Assembly: GCA_947628415.1 (NCBI GenBank)
Contig: CANQZU010000003.1
Location: 1-43,949 of the forward strand
From: an uncultured Clostridia bacterium
GTDB taxonomy: Bacteria > Bacillota > Clostridia > TANB77 > CAG-508
Direction: 5' to 3'
DNA: 43,949 bases
The position numbers and the translations under genes were made by a program. A model generated the notes under the pieces. The model saw only the letters and a program-made list of their open reading frames with translations, had not been told where the DNA came from and did not search any database. Each line of letters begins with the position of its first letter. Positions within the stretch are counted from its first letter, which is position 1. Below are positions 7,932 to 17,032 of the stretch, piece by piece.

Positions 7932-9512
7932 ATGTTAAGGATTCACGCTATTCCAATTAGAAAAGACCTTTCAGATGAAGATGTCTTTCACATTGCTATT
8001 CAAAAATATCATATTCAAAAAGAAGAAGTTTTAGATTGGAAAATTTCTAAAAAATCTATTGATGCTCGAAAAAAAGATGATGTTCATTATACTTACTCTA
8101 TTGATTTACAAGTAAAAAATGAAAACAAATATCCTAATTTAGAAAAAATAAAAAAGTTTGAAATGCCAACTATCCAAATTAACCATCCTATTACTTCTCG
8201 ACCTGTTATTATTGGTTGTGGACCAGCAGGTCTTTTTAGTGCTCTCACTTTAGTTGAAAATCATGTTTCGCCTATTATTATTGAACAAGGTGAACCAATT
8301 GAAAAACGAAAAATAACAGTACAGCATTTTTTAGAGAAAGGTATTTTAAATCCTTCTTCAAATGTACAATTTGGAGAGGGTGGTGCTGGTACTTTTTCTG
8401 ATGGAAAACTAAATAGTGGAATCAATAGTCCTTTTTGTCAATCTGTTTTAAAAGAATTTGTTCGATTTGGTGCTCCTAAACAAATATTATATCTTTCTAA
8501 ACCTCATATTGGAACAGATTTATTACTTTCTGTTATTAAAAATATGAGAGAATATATGATAAAAAAAGGAGCTACTTTTCTTTTTCAGACAAAAGTAGAT
8601 GATTTTGAAATAACAAATCATAAAATCACTGCATTACATGCTATTTGTCAAAAATCTAAGCAAAGAATAGAAACAAATCATGTTATTTTAGCTATTGGTC
8701 ATAGTTCAAGAGATACCTTCGAAACTCTTTATCAAAGAGGTGTGTTTTTAGAACCTAAAAACTTTTCAGTTGGTGTTCGTATTGAACATTTACAAGAATG
8801 GATAAATCAATCACAATATGGTACCATTACTAAATTACATCTGCCACCAGCAGAATATAAATTAGCTTATCATTCTAATTGTAATCGTTCTTGCTATACT
8901 TTTTGCATGTGTCCAGGAGGACAAGTAATTGCTTCTTCTAGCGAGCCAAATACAATTGTTACAAATGGTATGAGTGAATTTTTAAGAAATGGAAAAAATG
9001 CAAATAGCGCTATTTTAGTTAACGTTACACCTCAAGATTTTGATAATGATTCTCCTCTAGCTGGAATTTCTTTTCAAAAAAAATTAGAAGAAAAAGCTTT
9101 TTATCTTGGAGGTTCTAATTATTATGCACCTGTTCAAAGAGTTGAAGACTTTTTACAAAATAAAAAATCCGAATGGATTGGTATTGTAAAACCAACCTAT
9201 CAACCCGGATATACTTTATCTAATTTAAATGAAATATTACCAGAGTTTGTATCTAATACTTTAAAAGAAGCCATCTCATTTTTTGATACTAAACTTCATG
9301 GTTTTGCTCACCCAGATAGTATTTTAACAGGAGTGGAAACTAGGAGTTCTTCCCCTGTCAAAATTACTCGAAATGAAAAATTTGTTTCAAATGTAAAAGG
9401 AATTTATCCTTGTGGAGAAGGCGCTGGTTATGCTGGAGGTATAATGTCAGCTAGTGTAGATGGTATAAAATGTGCACTTTCTCTATTAGGAAATCATTTA
9501 TTTACTTCTTAA
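7932..9512 (+). CDS. FAD-dependent dehydrogenase (COG2509 type)
   Basis: A 526-residue flavoprotein. An N-terminal ~90-residue domain (MLRIHAIPIRKD...) precedes a Rossmann FAD site (PVIIGCGPAGLFSALTL), then the family signatures NVQFGEGGAGTFSDGKL, FGAPKQILYLSKPHIGTD, and a C-terminal FAD contact (GIYPCGEGAGYAGGIMSASVDG). Members are common in anaerobic Firmicutes and annotated as NAD(FAD)-utilising dehydrogenases of unknown substrate. The motif CNRSCYTFCMCPGG is typical of the group. The start is fixed by GGAGGT 7 nt upstream of the second ATG. The 3' end overlaps the convergent cysteine desulfurase by 11 nt with no hairpin between. Confidence 0.88.
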   Translation: MLRIHAIPIRKDLSDEDVFHIAIQKYHIQKEEVLDWKISKKSIDARKKDDVHYTYSIDLQVKNENKYPNLEKIKKFEMPTIQINHPITSRPVIIGCGPAGLFSALTLVENHVSPIIIEQGEPIEKRKITVQHFLEKGILNPSSNVQFGEGGAGTFSDGKLNSGINSPFCQSVLKEFVRFGAPKQILYLSKPHIGTDLLLSVIKNMREYMIKKGATFLFQTKVDDFEITNHKITALHAICQKSKQRIETNHVILAIGHSSRDTFETLYQRGVFLEPKNFSVGVRIEHLQEWINQSQYGTITKLHLPPAEYKLAYHSNCNRSCYTFCMCPGGQVIASSSEPNTIVTNGMSEFLRNGKNANSAILVNVTPQDFDNDSPLAGISFQKKLEEKAFYLGGSNYYAPVQRVEDFLQNKKSEWIGIVKPTYQPGYTLSNLNEILPEFVSNTLKEAISFFDTKLHGFAHPDSILTGVETRSSSPVKITRNEKFVSNVKGIYPCGEGAGYAGGIMSASVDGIKCALSLLGNHLFTS

Positions 9513-10641
9513 GTTTTTCTATCACTTCTAGTAAGCTTTGTACTAAATAATCTACATCTTCTTTTGTGTTATCTTCTCCAAATGTTACCCTTAATGAACT
9601 ATGTGCTAGATTACTTGGTAATCCAATGGCTGTTAAAACATGAGATGGCTTGGAAGAACCAGATGTACAAGCTGAACCTGCCGATGCACAAATGCCTTTT
9701 GCATCTAAATTGAGTAATAAAGCTTCTCCATCTACAGAAGGGAAAGAAAAATTAGCATTTCCGGGTAGTCTATTTTCAATTGTTCCATTTAATAGGCTAC
9801 CTTCAATTTTTTCCGTCACTTGTTTAATAAAATAATCTCTTAATTCTTGTAAATGTTTCATATAACTTTCTAAATTTATTCTAGCAATTTCACAAGCTTT
9901 TCCTAATCCAACAATTCCTGCCACATTTTCCGTACCAGCTCTTTTATTTTTCTCTTGATGTCCTCCATCTATAAATTTTTCAAAAGGAATACCATTTTTC
10001 ATATAAAAAGCTCCAATTCCTTTCGGTGCATATAATTTGTGTCCTGATAAAGATAAACTATCAATTCCCATATTTTTAACATTAATTGGTATATTGCCAC
10101 ATGCTTGGACTGCATCTGTATGAAAAATAATATTATGCATTCTAGCAATTTTAGCAATCATTTCAATTGGCTGAATTGTACCAATTTCATTGTTAGCAAA
10201 CATTATACTTATTAAAATGGTATCATTTCGTATTGAATTTTGTAATTCTTCTAAACTAATAAATCCTTGTTTATCTACTTTTAAGTATGTTACTTTAAAC
10301 CCTTGTTTTTCTAATGATTGACAAGTATGAAGTACTGCTGGATGTTCAATTTGAGAGGTAATAATGTGTCTTCCTTTTTGATAATTAGCATAGGCAATTC
10401 CTTTTATTGCTGTATTATCACTTTCAGATCCACATCCTGTAAAATAGATTTCATTTGGTTGGCAACCAATTAAATTAGAAACTTTTTTTCTTGCTTCTTC
10501 TATTGCTTTTTTCGACATTCTTCCTATACTATATAGAGACGATGGATTGCCATATTTTTCACTAAAATATGGCAACATCTCATCTAAAACTTCTTTTTTG
10601 ACTTTTGTTGTCGCTGCATGATCAAAATATCTAACTTTCAT
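9502..10641 (-). CDS. Cysteine desulfurase, NifS/IscS family
   Basis: A PLP enzyme that removes sulfur from cysteine for Fe-S or thio-modification pathways. Visible are YFDHAATT at the N-terminus, GSESDNTAIKG, IEHPAV, the HTDAVQACG loop, the PLP lysine in SLSGHKLYAPKG, RAGTENVAGIVG, and the catalytic-loop cysteine in ASAGSACTSGSSKPSHVL. The length of 379 residues is normal. The start at 10641 has AGGAAG 8 nt upstream; upstream codons in frame have no SD. No scaffold gene (iscU) or thiI is adjacent, so the sulfur acceptor cannot be told. Confidence 0.93.
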   Translation of the reverse strand: MKVRYFDHAATTKVKKEVLDEMLPYFSEKYGNPSSLYSIGRMSKKAIEEARKKVSNLIGCQPNEIYFTGCGSESDNTAIKGIAYANYQKGRHIITSQIEHPAVLHTCQSLEKQGFKVTYLKVDKQGFISLEELQNSIRNDTILISIMFANNEIGTIQPIEMIAKIARMHNIIFHTDAVQACGNIPINVKNMGIDSLSLSGHKLYAPKGIGAFYMKNGIPFEKFIDGGHQEKNKRAGTENVAGIVGLGKACEIARINLESYMKHLQELRDYFIKQVTEKIEGSLLNGTIENRLPGNANFSFPSVDGEALLLNLDAKGICASAGSACTSGSSKPSHVLTAIGLPSNLAHSSLRVTFGEDNTKEDVDYLVQSLLEVIEKLKK

Positions 10642-10720
10642 AAAATTCTTCCTTTCATGCTTTTTTCTTATTTCTATTATTATATTCAAAGTATTGTATT
10701 ATATTTCGTTAATTCTTATT

Positions 10721-11581
10721 TTATGGTTGTAAAATTTCTTTTATTCTTTTTATATTCTGTATGACAGTCTTATATCCATATTGATAGCATTCATCCAATT
10801 TTTCTGTATCTAAAAGTCCTGTTTTATCAGTTGAAATTGTTAAAATAAAATCACTTTGTGCTAAACTTTCTTCTGAAATTTTATTTCCCATAATATCGAT
10901 TGTTCTCATTATAATATCCATCATATTACTATGATCATCTACATCATCTGCTTTAAAATTAATTGCCAATACTTTATCTGCTCCCTGTTTTTTTATTTCT
11001 AATACAGGAATATTATCTAGTATCCCGCCATCTAAAAATTTATATTCTTTAAAGTTACAAGGACAAAACACAACTGGAAAACTACTACTAGCTCTTACTG
11101 CTTTTCCAACTGTTATATCTGTAATATAGCAAGATTTATTTTCACTTTTATGGGGAATTTTATTGGTAAAAATAAATTCTTTCGAATTTTTAATATCTAC
11201 AGCAGGTATAACTAATGGCATTCTAGTAATATCTTTCATCTTATGGATTCCCTTTCGTAAAGCAATATAATCATAAGATTTTTCTAGACTTTCTCCTGTT
11301 TTTAATCCAGATATACATATTTTTTTATTCATCATAAAATTTCCAATACCTGATATTATAGGAGCAGAACTAATTTCTACAATCTCTTTAGCATATCGTT
11401 TAAATAATATGTAAATATAATATGGAGAATAACCAAGTGCATATAGAGAAGCTACTAAACTTCCTGAACTAGTACCACCTATAACATCTATCTTAATTTC
11501 ATTATCCTCTAATGCTTTTAGTGCTCCAGCATGAGCAATTCCTCTAATTCCTCCGCCAGATAAAGCTATTCCTAATTTCAA
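10721..11581 (-). CDS. Patatin-like phospholipase
   Basis: A 286-residue cytosolic serine acyl hydrolase with the Ser-Asp dyad: an oxyanion hole GGGIRG near residue 10, nucleophile elbow GTSSG near residue 40, and the DGG motif in FLDGGILDNIP near residue 185. It belongs to the RssA/YlbK-like bacterial patatin group. The physiological lipid is unknown. No membrane segment or signal peptide is seen. The gene lies 79 nt upstream of the cysteine desulfurase start without an obvious terminator between, so they may share transcription. Confidence 0.88.
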   Translation of the reverse strand: MKLGIALSGGGIRGIAHAGALKALEDNEIKIDVIGGTSSGSLVASLYALGYSPYYIYILFKRYAKEIVEISSAPIISGIGNFMMNKKICISGLKTGESLEKSYDYIALRKGIHKMKDITRMPLVIPAVDIKNSKEFIFTNKIPHKSENKSCYITDITVGKAVRASSSFPVVFCPCNFKEYKFLDGGILDNIPVLEIKKQGADKVLAINFKADDVDDHSNMMDIIMRTIDIMGNKISEESLAQSDFILTISTDKTGLLDTEKLDECYQYGYKTVIQNIKRIKEILQP

Positions 11582-11640
11582 TTTAACACCTTCTTATGTT
11601 TTATTTTCAGTATTTACTATTTATTATAAGTTTAAACAAG

Positions 11641-11681
11641 AAAAAGTGTTAAACTAGAAATTTTCTAATTTAACACTTTTT
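11641..11681 (-). terminator. Bidirectional terminator after the WG-repeat gene
   Basis: A ~20-bp stem with one mismatch is flanked by A5 and T-runs on both strands. It follows the WG-repeat gene. Confidence 0.85.
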
Positions 11682-11686
11682 TGCTT

Positions 11687-13420
11687 TTATTTAGAATCTG
11701 TATAATAAAATTCTCCATATCCATAAGTTACTTTATAATAACTTCCTATAAACGATGGTTCTTTTTGATCTTTGATTTCATAAGTTGGTGATATTACTTC
11801 TTGTCCTTGTTCATTTATACAACCCCATTTTCCGTCCTTTTTTACAGCAGCAAATCCATATTCATTAAATTCATATGCTTTGTCATATTGATAATTCACT
11901 TTTATATTTCCATTATAATCTACAAAACCATATTTATTTCCTTCTACTGCAACAAATAAAGAATGACTTGGATACACTTGCGTATTTTTTAATTCTTTTC
12001 CTTCTAAATCAATATATTTTTCTTCAGATTCATTTGATATCTTAATAACATTATCCTTTACCTCTATAGTAGCATCCTTCATTTCGCAAATTTTTTCCAT
12101 TGTTCTAGTATAAATTTGCGTTATTTTATTTTGAGATAATGTTGTTTGAATTAAATAAGTATTCGGAATTTTTTGTAGAGAATCATAAATAGCATCTATC
12201 TGTATGTTTCCTTTATTATCTACAATTCCTAATTTTCCATCCTCTCCACTTATCATAAAGTAATTATCATAAAGATATTCCATATAGTTATATTTTTCTT
12301 CTATTAATTGTTTTCCATCTTGATTTATTAATCCATATTTAGTTCCATTTTCATTATTTATTCTAATTTTGTATTTTTCATTATTTGTATTTAAAATGGA
12401 AACATTTGGATTAATATTAGCTTGTGTTCCATTATTGTTGTATACGGTAGTTCCTTGCTCATTTTCTGCATAAAAATAAATTCCTGTAATATCAATTTGA
12501 TTATATTCCACTGGAACTATTAATTTACCTTCTAAATTAATAATTCCATATTTTTTACTTTTTTCTACTACAAATACATGATTAGTCGCGTCATAGCGGA
12601 TAGATTGATATTCATTCGATATAATAGATTTATCATTTTTATTAACTCCATATTGACCATTTTGAGCAAATATTAAGTAACTATTTTCATTATCTTGGAT
12701 TTCTGTAACTCTTGAAATTTGATTATATTCTGTCTTTAAAATTTCTTTTCCTTTATTGTTTAAATAGCCATAACGATAACCTTGATCTGTCTTAATTGAT
12801 ACGATGTATCCAGCAAATTGATATTGATTTTCATCTGTATAATATTCATCAATAGCAATTTCATCATACTTAATTTCAATTAATTTATTCCCTTTTATAT
12901 TAATAACACCATATTTTTCATTTTGTTTTACTAGCAATTCTCCTTCTTTATATGGTAAACTAGCAATCTCGTCATAAATTGGTTTGGTGATTTGTTTTCC
13001 TTCAAAATTAATTAAACCATATTTCCCGTCTTGCATATATTTCAAGACACTTTTTTCATACATTAAATCACTTGCCATATTTTCCAATCGAATTGGTTCT
13101 ACTTTAATATACTGCGTTAATATTTCTTCATTTTTTTCATTTAAAATCTTTGTATCTTCTCCTTGATAACATATAAAAACACCCTTTTCAGGATTTGGTA
13201 TAACTACTTCATTATATTCTGGCAATATTAACTGATTTGCTTTTGTATCTATTACACCATACATATCATTTTGTCTTAAGACGAAATAATTATACTTTTC
13301 AATTTGTTCTATTTCATACTTTTTTCCATTTTCAATTATTATATTGTATATGATAAATGATGCAATTGCAATTATAACTAATCCTATTAGAATTCCTACA
13401 ATAATATATTTTTTCTTCAT
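11687..13420 (-). CDS. Membrane-anchored WG-repeat protein
   Basis: 577 residues with one N-terminal membrane helix (about residues 5-27) and then some ten or more WG-type repeats of ~50 residues, each like KYGLINFEGKQITKPIYDEI with DG.(Y/W)G turns. WG repeats form a beta-propeller-like scaffold of unknown ligand. The topology suggests an extracytoplasmic repeat domain. The gene starts 3 nt after the CNNM/CBS gene stop, so both are probably one operon, and a strong terminator follows. No catalytic motif is seen. Confidence 0.85.
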   Translation of the reverse strand: MKKKYIIVGILIGLVIIAIASFIIYNIIIENGKKYEIEQIEKYNYFVLRQNDMYGVIDTKANQLILPEYNEVVIPNPEKGVFICYQGEDTKILNEKNEEILTQYIKVEPIRLENMASDLMYEKSVLKYMQDGKYGLINFEGKQITKPIYDEIASLPYKEGELLVKQNEKYGVINIKGNKLIEIKYDEIAIDEYYTDENQYQFAGYIVSIKTDQGYRYGYLNNKGKEILKTEYNQISRVTEIQDNENSYLIFAQNGQYGVNKNDKSIISNEYQSIRYDATNHVFVVEKSKKYGIINLEGKLIVPVEYNQIDITGIYFYAENEQGTTVYNNNGTQANINPNVSILNTNNEKYKIRINNENGTKYGLINQDGKQLIEEKYNYMEYLYDNYFMISGEDGKLGIVDNKGNIQIDAIYDSLQKIPNTYLIQTTLSQNKITQIYTRTMEKICEMKDATIEVKDNVIKISNESEEKYIDLEGKELKNTQVYPSHSLFVAVEGNKYGFVDYNGNIKVNYQYDKAYEFNEYGFAAVKKDGKWGCINEQGQEVISPTYEIKDQKEPSFIGSYYKVTYGYGEFYYTDSK

Positions 13421-13422
13421 CT

Positions 13423-14733
13423 TTATTCCTCGTTTTCTTTTATATTATTTTTACAAGCTTTTACTTTTATAATTCTTTTATCTTCATATTCTTCAATTTT
13501 GTAAGTTACCTTTTTAGTATCAATAATTGGTAGTTCCTCTTCCTTTGGAATTCTACCTAATTCATCTTGTAAATAACCTGAAATTGTATCATAATCACCC
13601 TCTGGTATATTTGCATCTAATAATTTATTTACATCATAAATTGTCATGTTTCCACTTAATAAATACGTATTTTCATCTAATTTCTCATATTCTTTTTCTT
13701 CTTTATCATATTCATCATAAATGTCTCCAACTAGCTCTTCTAGAATATCTTCCATTGTAATAAGACCTGCTGTTCCTCCATATTCGTCGACAATAATAGC
13801 AATCTGTTTTTTATTTTTTTGTAATTCTTTAAATACTTCATTTATTAAACGATTTTGTGAAATAAAATAAGCCTCTTTTACCACATTTTTTACTCGAAAA
13901 GTTTTTTTATTAATATTTTTTAAGACATCTTTAACATATAAAACACCTTTTATTTCATCAATAGTTTCATCATAAACAGGAATTCTACTATATCTATATT
14001 CTTCTTTAGAAAGTTCTTGTAATAATTCTTCGTTGCTAATGTTGATGTCTACTGCAAAAATATCTTTTCTATGTTTCATAATTTCAGAAACTGTAATATC
14101 ATTAAATTCAAATACATTATTAATTAATTCTTTTTCCTCTTCTTCAATTGTTCCTTTTTCTTCTCCTTGATCTACCATCATCTTGATTTCTTCTTCTGTT
14201 ACTGATTCTTCTTCATTTTCTCCCACTCCCAGTACTTTAGTAACTTGATTTGTTACAAATGTTAAAAGTTTAACAAAAGGAGCACTTATTAAGGAAATTG
14301 CTCGAATAATCCCTATGGTTGCAAAAGATAATTTTTCATAATTTTTCATTGCAAATCTTTTTGGAACTAACTCGCCAAATACTAATGTAAAGAAAGATAA
14401 AATAATTGTTACTATAATAATTGATATACTCTTCCAAATCCCCAAACTAATCCATGGTATCATCTGATATAGAATAGGTGCTAATTTCTCTGCAAAAGTA
14501 TCTGAAGCAAACGCACTTGATAAAAATCCTGCTAAAGTAATTCCTATTTGTATCGTAGATAAAAACTTACTTGGTGATTTTAACATTTTTTCTATCTGTT
14601 TTGCTTTTTTGTTTCCTTCTTTTGCCTGTTTTTCTATTTTAGCGTCATTTAATGATATAAATGCGATTTCGGTTGCAGCAAAAAAAGCATTTAATGAAAT
14701 TAGTATTAATAAAATAATAAATTGTAAAATCAT
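13423..14733 (-). CDS. CNNM/CorC-HlyC family membrane protein with CBS pair
   Basis: 436 residues: an N-terminal CNNM (DUF21) membrane domain with about four helices (residues 1-190, including NAFFAATEIAFISLNDAK and the FGELVPKRFAMKNYEKLS motif), a CBS pair (residues ~215-345, with EIMKHRKDIFAVDIN and DEYGGTAGLITMEDILEELVGDIYDE), and a C-terminal CorC_HlyC domain. The family is annotated as hemolysin-like but is linked to Mg2+ efflux or transport in bacteria (MpfA/YhdP group). The true ion here is an inference. It is the first gene of a pair with the WG-repeat gene. Confidence 0.92.
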   Translation of the reverse strand: MILQFIILLILISLNAFFAATEIAFISLNDAKIEKQAKEGNKKAKQIEKMLKSPSKFLSTIQIGITLAGFLSSAFASDTFAEKLAPILYQMIPWISLGIWKSISIIIVTIILSFFTLVFGELVPKRFAMKNYEKLSFATIGIIRAISLISAPFVKLLTFVTNQVTKVLGVGENEEESVTEEEIKMMVDQGEEKGTIEEEEKELINNVFEFNDITVSEIMKHRKDIFAVDINISNEELLQELSKEEYRYSRIPVYDETIDEIKGVLYVKDVLKNINKKTFRVKNVVKEAYFISQNRLINEVFKELQKNKKQIAIIVDEYGGTAGLITMEDILEELVGDIYDEYDKEEKEYEKLDENTYLLSGNMTIYDVNKLLDANIPEGDYDTISGYLQDELGRIPKEEELPIIDTKKVTYKIEEYEDKRIIKVKACKNNIKENEE

Positions 14734-14857
14734 GAATTCTATACCCCTTTAAAATTTTGCAATGTTGTATTTATTATATCCGTTTTTTGTTTTTTTTTCA
14801 ATAAATTTATAAGATTTTTACAGGATTCTTTAAAATATAAAATTTACAATATAAATT

Positions 14858-14901
14858 AAAAAAGAACTGAATCTAATATAACTTTAGAAACAGTTCTTTT
14901 T
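14858..14901 (-). terminator. Terminator after the thioester-adhesin gene
   Basis: A hairpin (14858-14869 with 14891-14901, with extra inner pairs) lies immediately after the stop codon, with T5 on the minus strand. Confidence 0.8.
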
Positions 14902-14903
14902 AT

Positions 14904-16175
14904 TTACATGCCAGTAACTGGTAATTTTTTTACTTCTTTGTGATTTTCTTTTTTTTCGATTTCTATTTTTGGTTTTTCCTCTTTCCTATTATAAATATTC
15001 ACCGTATATTCTTCATGTAAAGCTATTTTAATTTCTATAAATTTTTCATATTTTTCATACCCTTCTTTTGATTGCACTTCTCTTAAATAATAAGTACCTG
15101 GAACTAAATTATGAATCTCAATTTTTCCTTCTGAATCTGTTTTTAAATCACTATATATAACGTCTTTATTTTCATTTAATAGTTCAAATTCTACTCCTTC
15201 TAATGGTTCTTTAGTTTCTTCATCTTTTTTTACAACAATTATCTTCGTTTCATTTTTTGGATACTCATCAGTTGTTTCTCCTGTTCCATCTTCATAAGTT
15301 GCAGAAGTTAAAGCATAATCTTGATATTTACTGTTAGGAGCTACTCCATACAAAATTGGTTTCGTTTCTACTTGACTTTCTACTGTTAACTTAAAAGAAC
15401 CTTCTTGAGTCATTTCTTTAATAGGAATTAATACTTTAAATTTTTCATTAGCAGAAAACTCATTTTTTTCTATATTTTGTATATCTGTTATTTTAATTCC
15501 TCCTATATCTTGTGCATTTTCCTTAATAAGTTGAATTTTATAATTCTTCATGCCAGCTCCCGCTTTTACACTATATGTCTTTGATATATATTTTGGATTT
15601 AAGTCGTCCAGTTGCCATTGACTATCTATTTTATTAATTTGTATAGTACTTGATATTTTAGTTTCATTAGAATTTTGTGCATTATTAACAATTTTATATA
15701 AAGCTCGTAATGTTCGATTGCCTGCTTCACCAATTCCTTCATAATCTTCTAATCTATTTCCATGAATATAACAATAAACTGCTTGTTTTGTTGCTGTAAA
15801 GGCTTCTTCCTTATTAATCACTTCTAATTCTTCGATAGATTTATATGGATATCCATTTATAATTACCTTCCATAAACCTATATCCTTAATTGCTTCTTGC
15901 ACAGAAACTGTATAAGGTTCTACTTGAGCTCCTACTTTTGTTTTATCCATACAATAAGCAGGATATTCTACTCCATTGTAACTGTATTGTACATAATCAG
16001 TTTTTACAATACTACCTTTGTATTTTAGCAATTGTCCACAACTACCTATTGAATAGATATAAGCAGAATGAATAGAAGTAGTGGCATATACTGCATTTGC
16101 CAATCCTAATGCATTCATTACTAAAATAGCTATTATAATAAATATTTTTTTTATTTTTCCTTTCTTTTTCTTCAA
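14904..16175 (-). CDS. Thioester-domain (TQXA) surface protein with Cna_B domain and terminal LPVTG
   Basis: A 423-residue secreted adhesin-like protein. It has a basic signal peptide (residues 1-31, likely cut after VYA), a thioester domain in which Cys75 (AYCMD) and Gln131 (TATKQAVYCY) are placed to form the internal Cys-Gln bond, a beta-rich linker, a Cna_B/SpaA fold (about residues 310-400, EPLEGVEFELL to GTYYLREVQSKEGY), and LPVTGM as the last residues. A normal sorting signal continues with a hydrophobic helix and a basic tail. Here the stop follows at once. The TTG start has AAGGAAG at correct distance. It lies 22 nt after a class D-like sortase gene, its probable processing partner. 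Thioester domains bind host or surface amines covalently; the target here is unknown. Confidence 0.88.
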   Translation of the reverse strand: MKKKKGKIKKIFIIIAILVMNALGLANAVYATTSIHSAYIYSIGSCGQLLKYKGSIVKTDYVQYSYNGVEYPAYCMDKTKVGAQVEPYTVSVQEAIKDIGLWKVIINGYPYKSIEELEVINKEEAFTATKQAVYCYIHGNRLEDYEGIGEAGNRTLRALYKIVNNAQNSNETKISSTIQINKIDSQWQLDDLNPKYISKTYSVKAGAGMKNYKIQLIKENAQDIGGIKITDIQNIEKNEFSANEKFKVLIPIKEMTQEGSFKLTVESQVETKPILYGVAPNSKYQDYALTSATYEDGTGETTDEYPKNETKIIVVKKDEETKEPLEGVEFELLNENKDVIYSDLKTDSEGKIEIHNLVPGTYYLREVQSKEGYEKYEKFIEIKIALHEEYTVNIYNRKEEKPKIEIEKKENHKEVKKLPVTGM

Positions 16176-16197
16176 ATTATCATTCTTCCTTTCTTTT

Positions 16198-16794
16198 TTA
16201 TTCTTCCATTGCTTTTACACATCTTCTGTAATTTGGTTCATTTTCTACGCATGTAATTAGTGTTATGATATTGTCTTGTGTATTATCTAAACAAGATAAA
16301 TTCGTATCTTTGATGATATCGTTTTTTTCAACCACATATTTTCTACAAGTGCCTTTATAATAATAAAAAATACTATCACCTTCTTTTAAATATTTTACAT
16401 TTGCAAAATAATTATTTTTGTAGCCTCTATTATGAGCAGCTAAACAAATATTTCCTATCCATTTAGGTGTTTCCTCAAAATGTCCTATAAATTCGTCCAT
16501 TATTTCTTTACTTGTTCCATCTTCAATATCAGCTCGCAAAGAAATACATGGAATCTCTAAGTACCAATCTTCTGATGATACTTTCTCTTCTTTAATAGAA
16601 TTATTTTCATAAGAATAAAAATTTTCTACATTATTTTGATTTATAGAATTTACTGTGAAGCCTGCCTTAAAAGTAGCATTTTGTGAAAAAAAATTAAAAT
16701 AAGGACTAAATAAATTTATTATAGAAAATAAAATTATGGATAAAAAAAAACTTAAGATATGAATATACCATGTACTATAACGAAAAAAACCTAT
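16198..16794 (-). CDS. Sortase (class D-like) with apparent ATA start
   Basis: Membrane-bound transpeptidase that joins LPXTG-type proteins to the wall or to each other. Counted from the ATA at 16794 it has 198 residues: a membrane helix near residues 10-32, then the catalytic domain with His121 (CLAAHN), Cys182 (TLITC) and Arg190 (NYRR). No ATG, GTG or TTG lies in frame upstream of the membrane helix; the only standard start, TTG at 16539, would remove the helix and a third of the domain. ATA lies 9 nt after a perfect AAGGAG (16804-16809), so I use it. A single mutation from ATG or a sequence error could also explain this. The adhesin gene follows 22 nt later. Confidence 0.75.
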   Translation of the reverse strand: MGFFRYSTWYIHILSFFLSIILFSIINLFSPYFNFFSQNATFKAGFTVNSINQNNVENFYSYENNSIKEEKVSSEDWYLEIPCISLRADIEDGTSKEIMDEFIGHFEETPKWIGNICLAAHNRGYKNNYFANVKYLKEGDSIFYYYKGTCRKYVVEKNDIIKDTNLSCLDNTQDNIITLITCVENEPNYRRCVKAMEE

Positions 16795-16845
16795 CGTATC
16801 ACGCTCCTTAACATATTTTTTTGTTTTTTGAAATTAATAAGAAAT

Positions 16846-16863
16846 AATTTTTTCGAAAAAATT
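16846..16863. promoter_or_regulatory. 18-bp perfect palindrome in the sortase leader
   Basis: AATTTTTTCGAAAAAATT lies between the candidate promoter and the SD. It could be a regulator-binding site or a small hairpin. A chance AT-rich palindrome is possible. Confidence 0.4.
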
Positions 16864-16909
16864 TTCATGAATAAATTTTTTTTGAATGAAAGTTAACTTC
16901 TATGTATAC

Positions 16910-16938
16910 ATAATAATACATTTTTTCGTATTTGTAAA
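16910..16938 (-). promoter_or_regulatory. Candidate promoter of the sortase-adhesin operon
   Basis: Minus strand TTTACA (16938-16933), a 17-nt spacer, and TATTAT (16915-16910). A 12-bp palindrome TATGTATACATA (16901-16912) overlaps the -10 end, a position suited to a repressor. Confidence 0.5.
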
Positions 16939-16997
16939 GATTTTTTCATCGCAAATTTCGACATGTTTCTGTACTTGCTCTATCTAAATGTAAAATA

Positions 16998-17024
16998 GCA
17001 TATTGTTAATTAAAAACAATATGC
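16998..17024 (-). terminator. Bidirectional terminator after the sensor kinase gene
   Basis: A 10-bp perfect stem (16998-17007 with 17015-17024) follows the kinase stop. T-rich tracts lie on both sides. Confidence 0.75.
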
Positions 17025-17032
17025 CACTTTTT

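Noticed and set aside
13527..13760. Plus-strand frame opposite the CNNM/CBS gene
   Set aside because: Leu/His/Tyr-rich antisense translation typical of a shadow in AT-rich genes; no SD.
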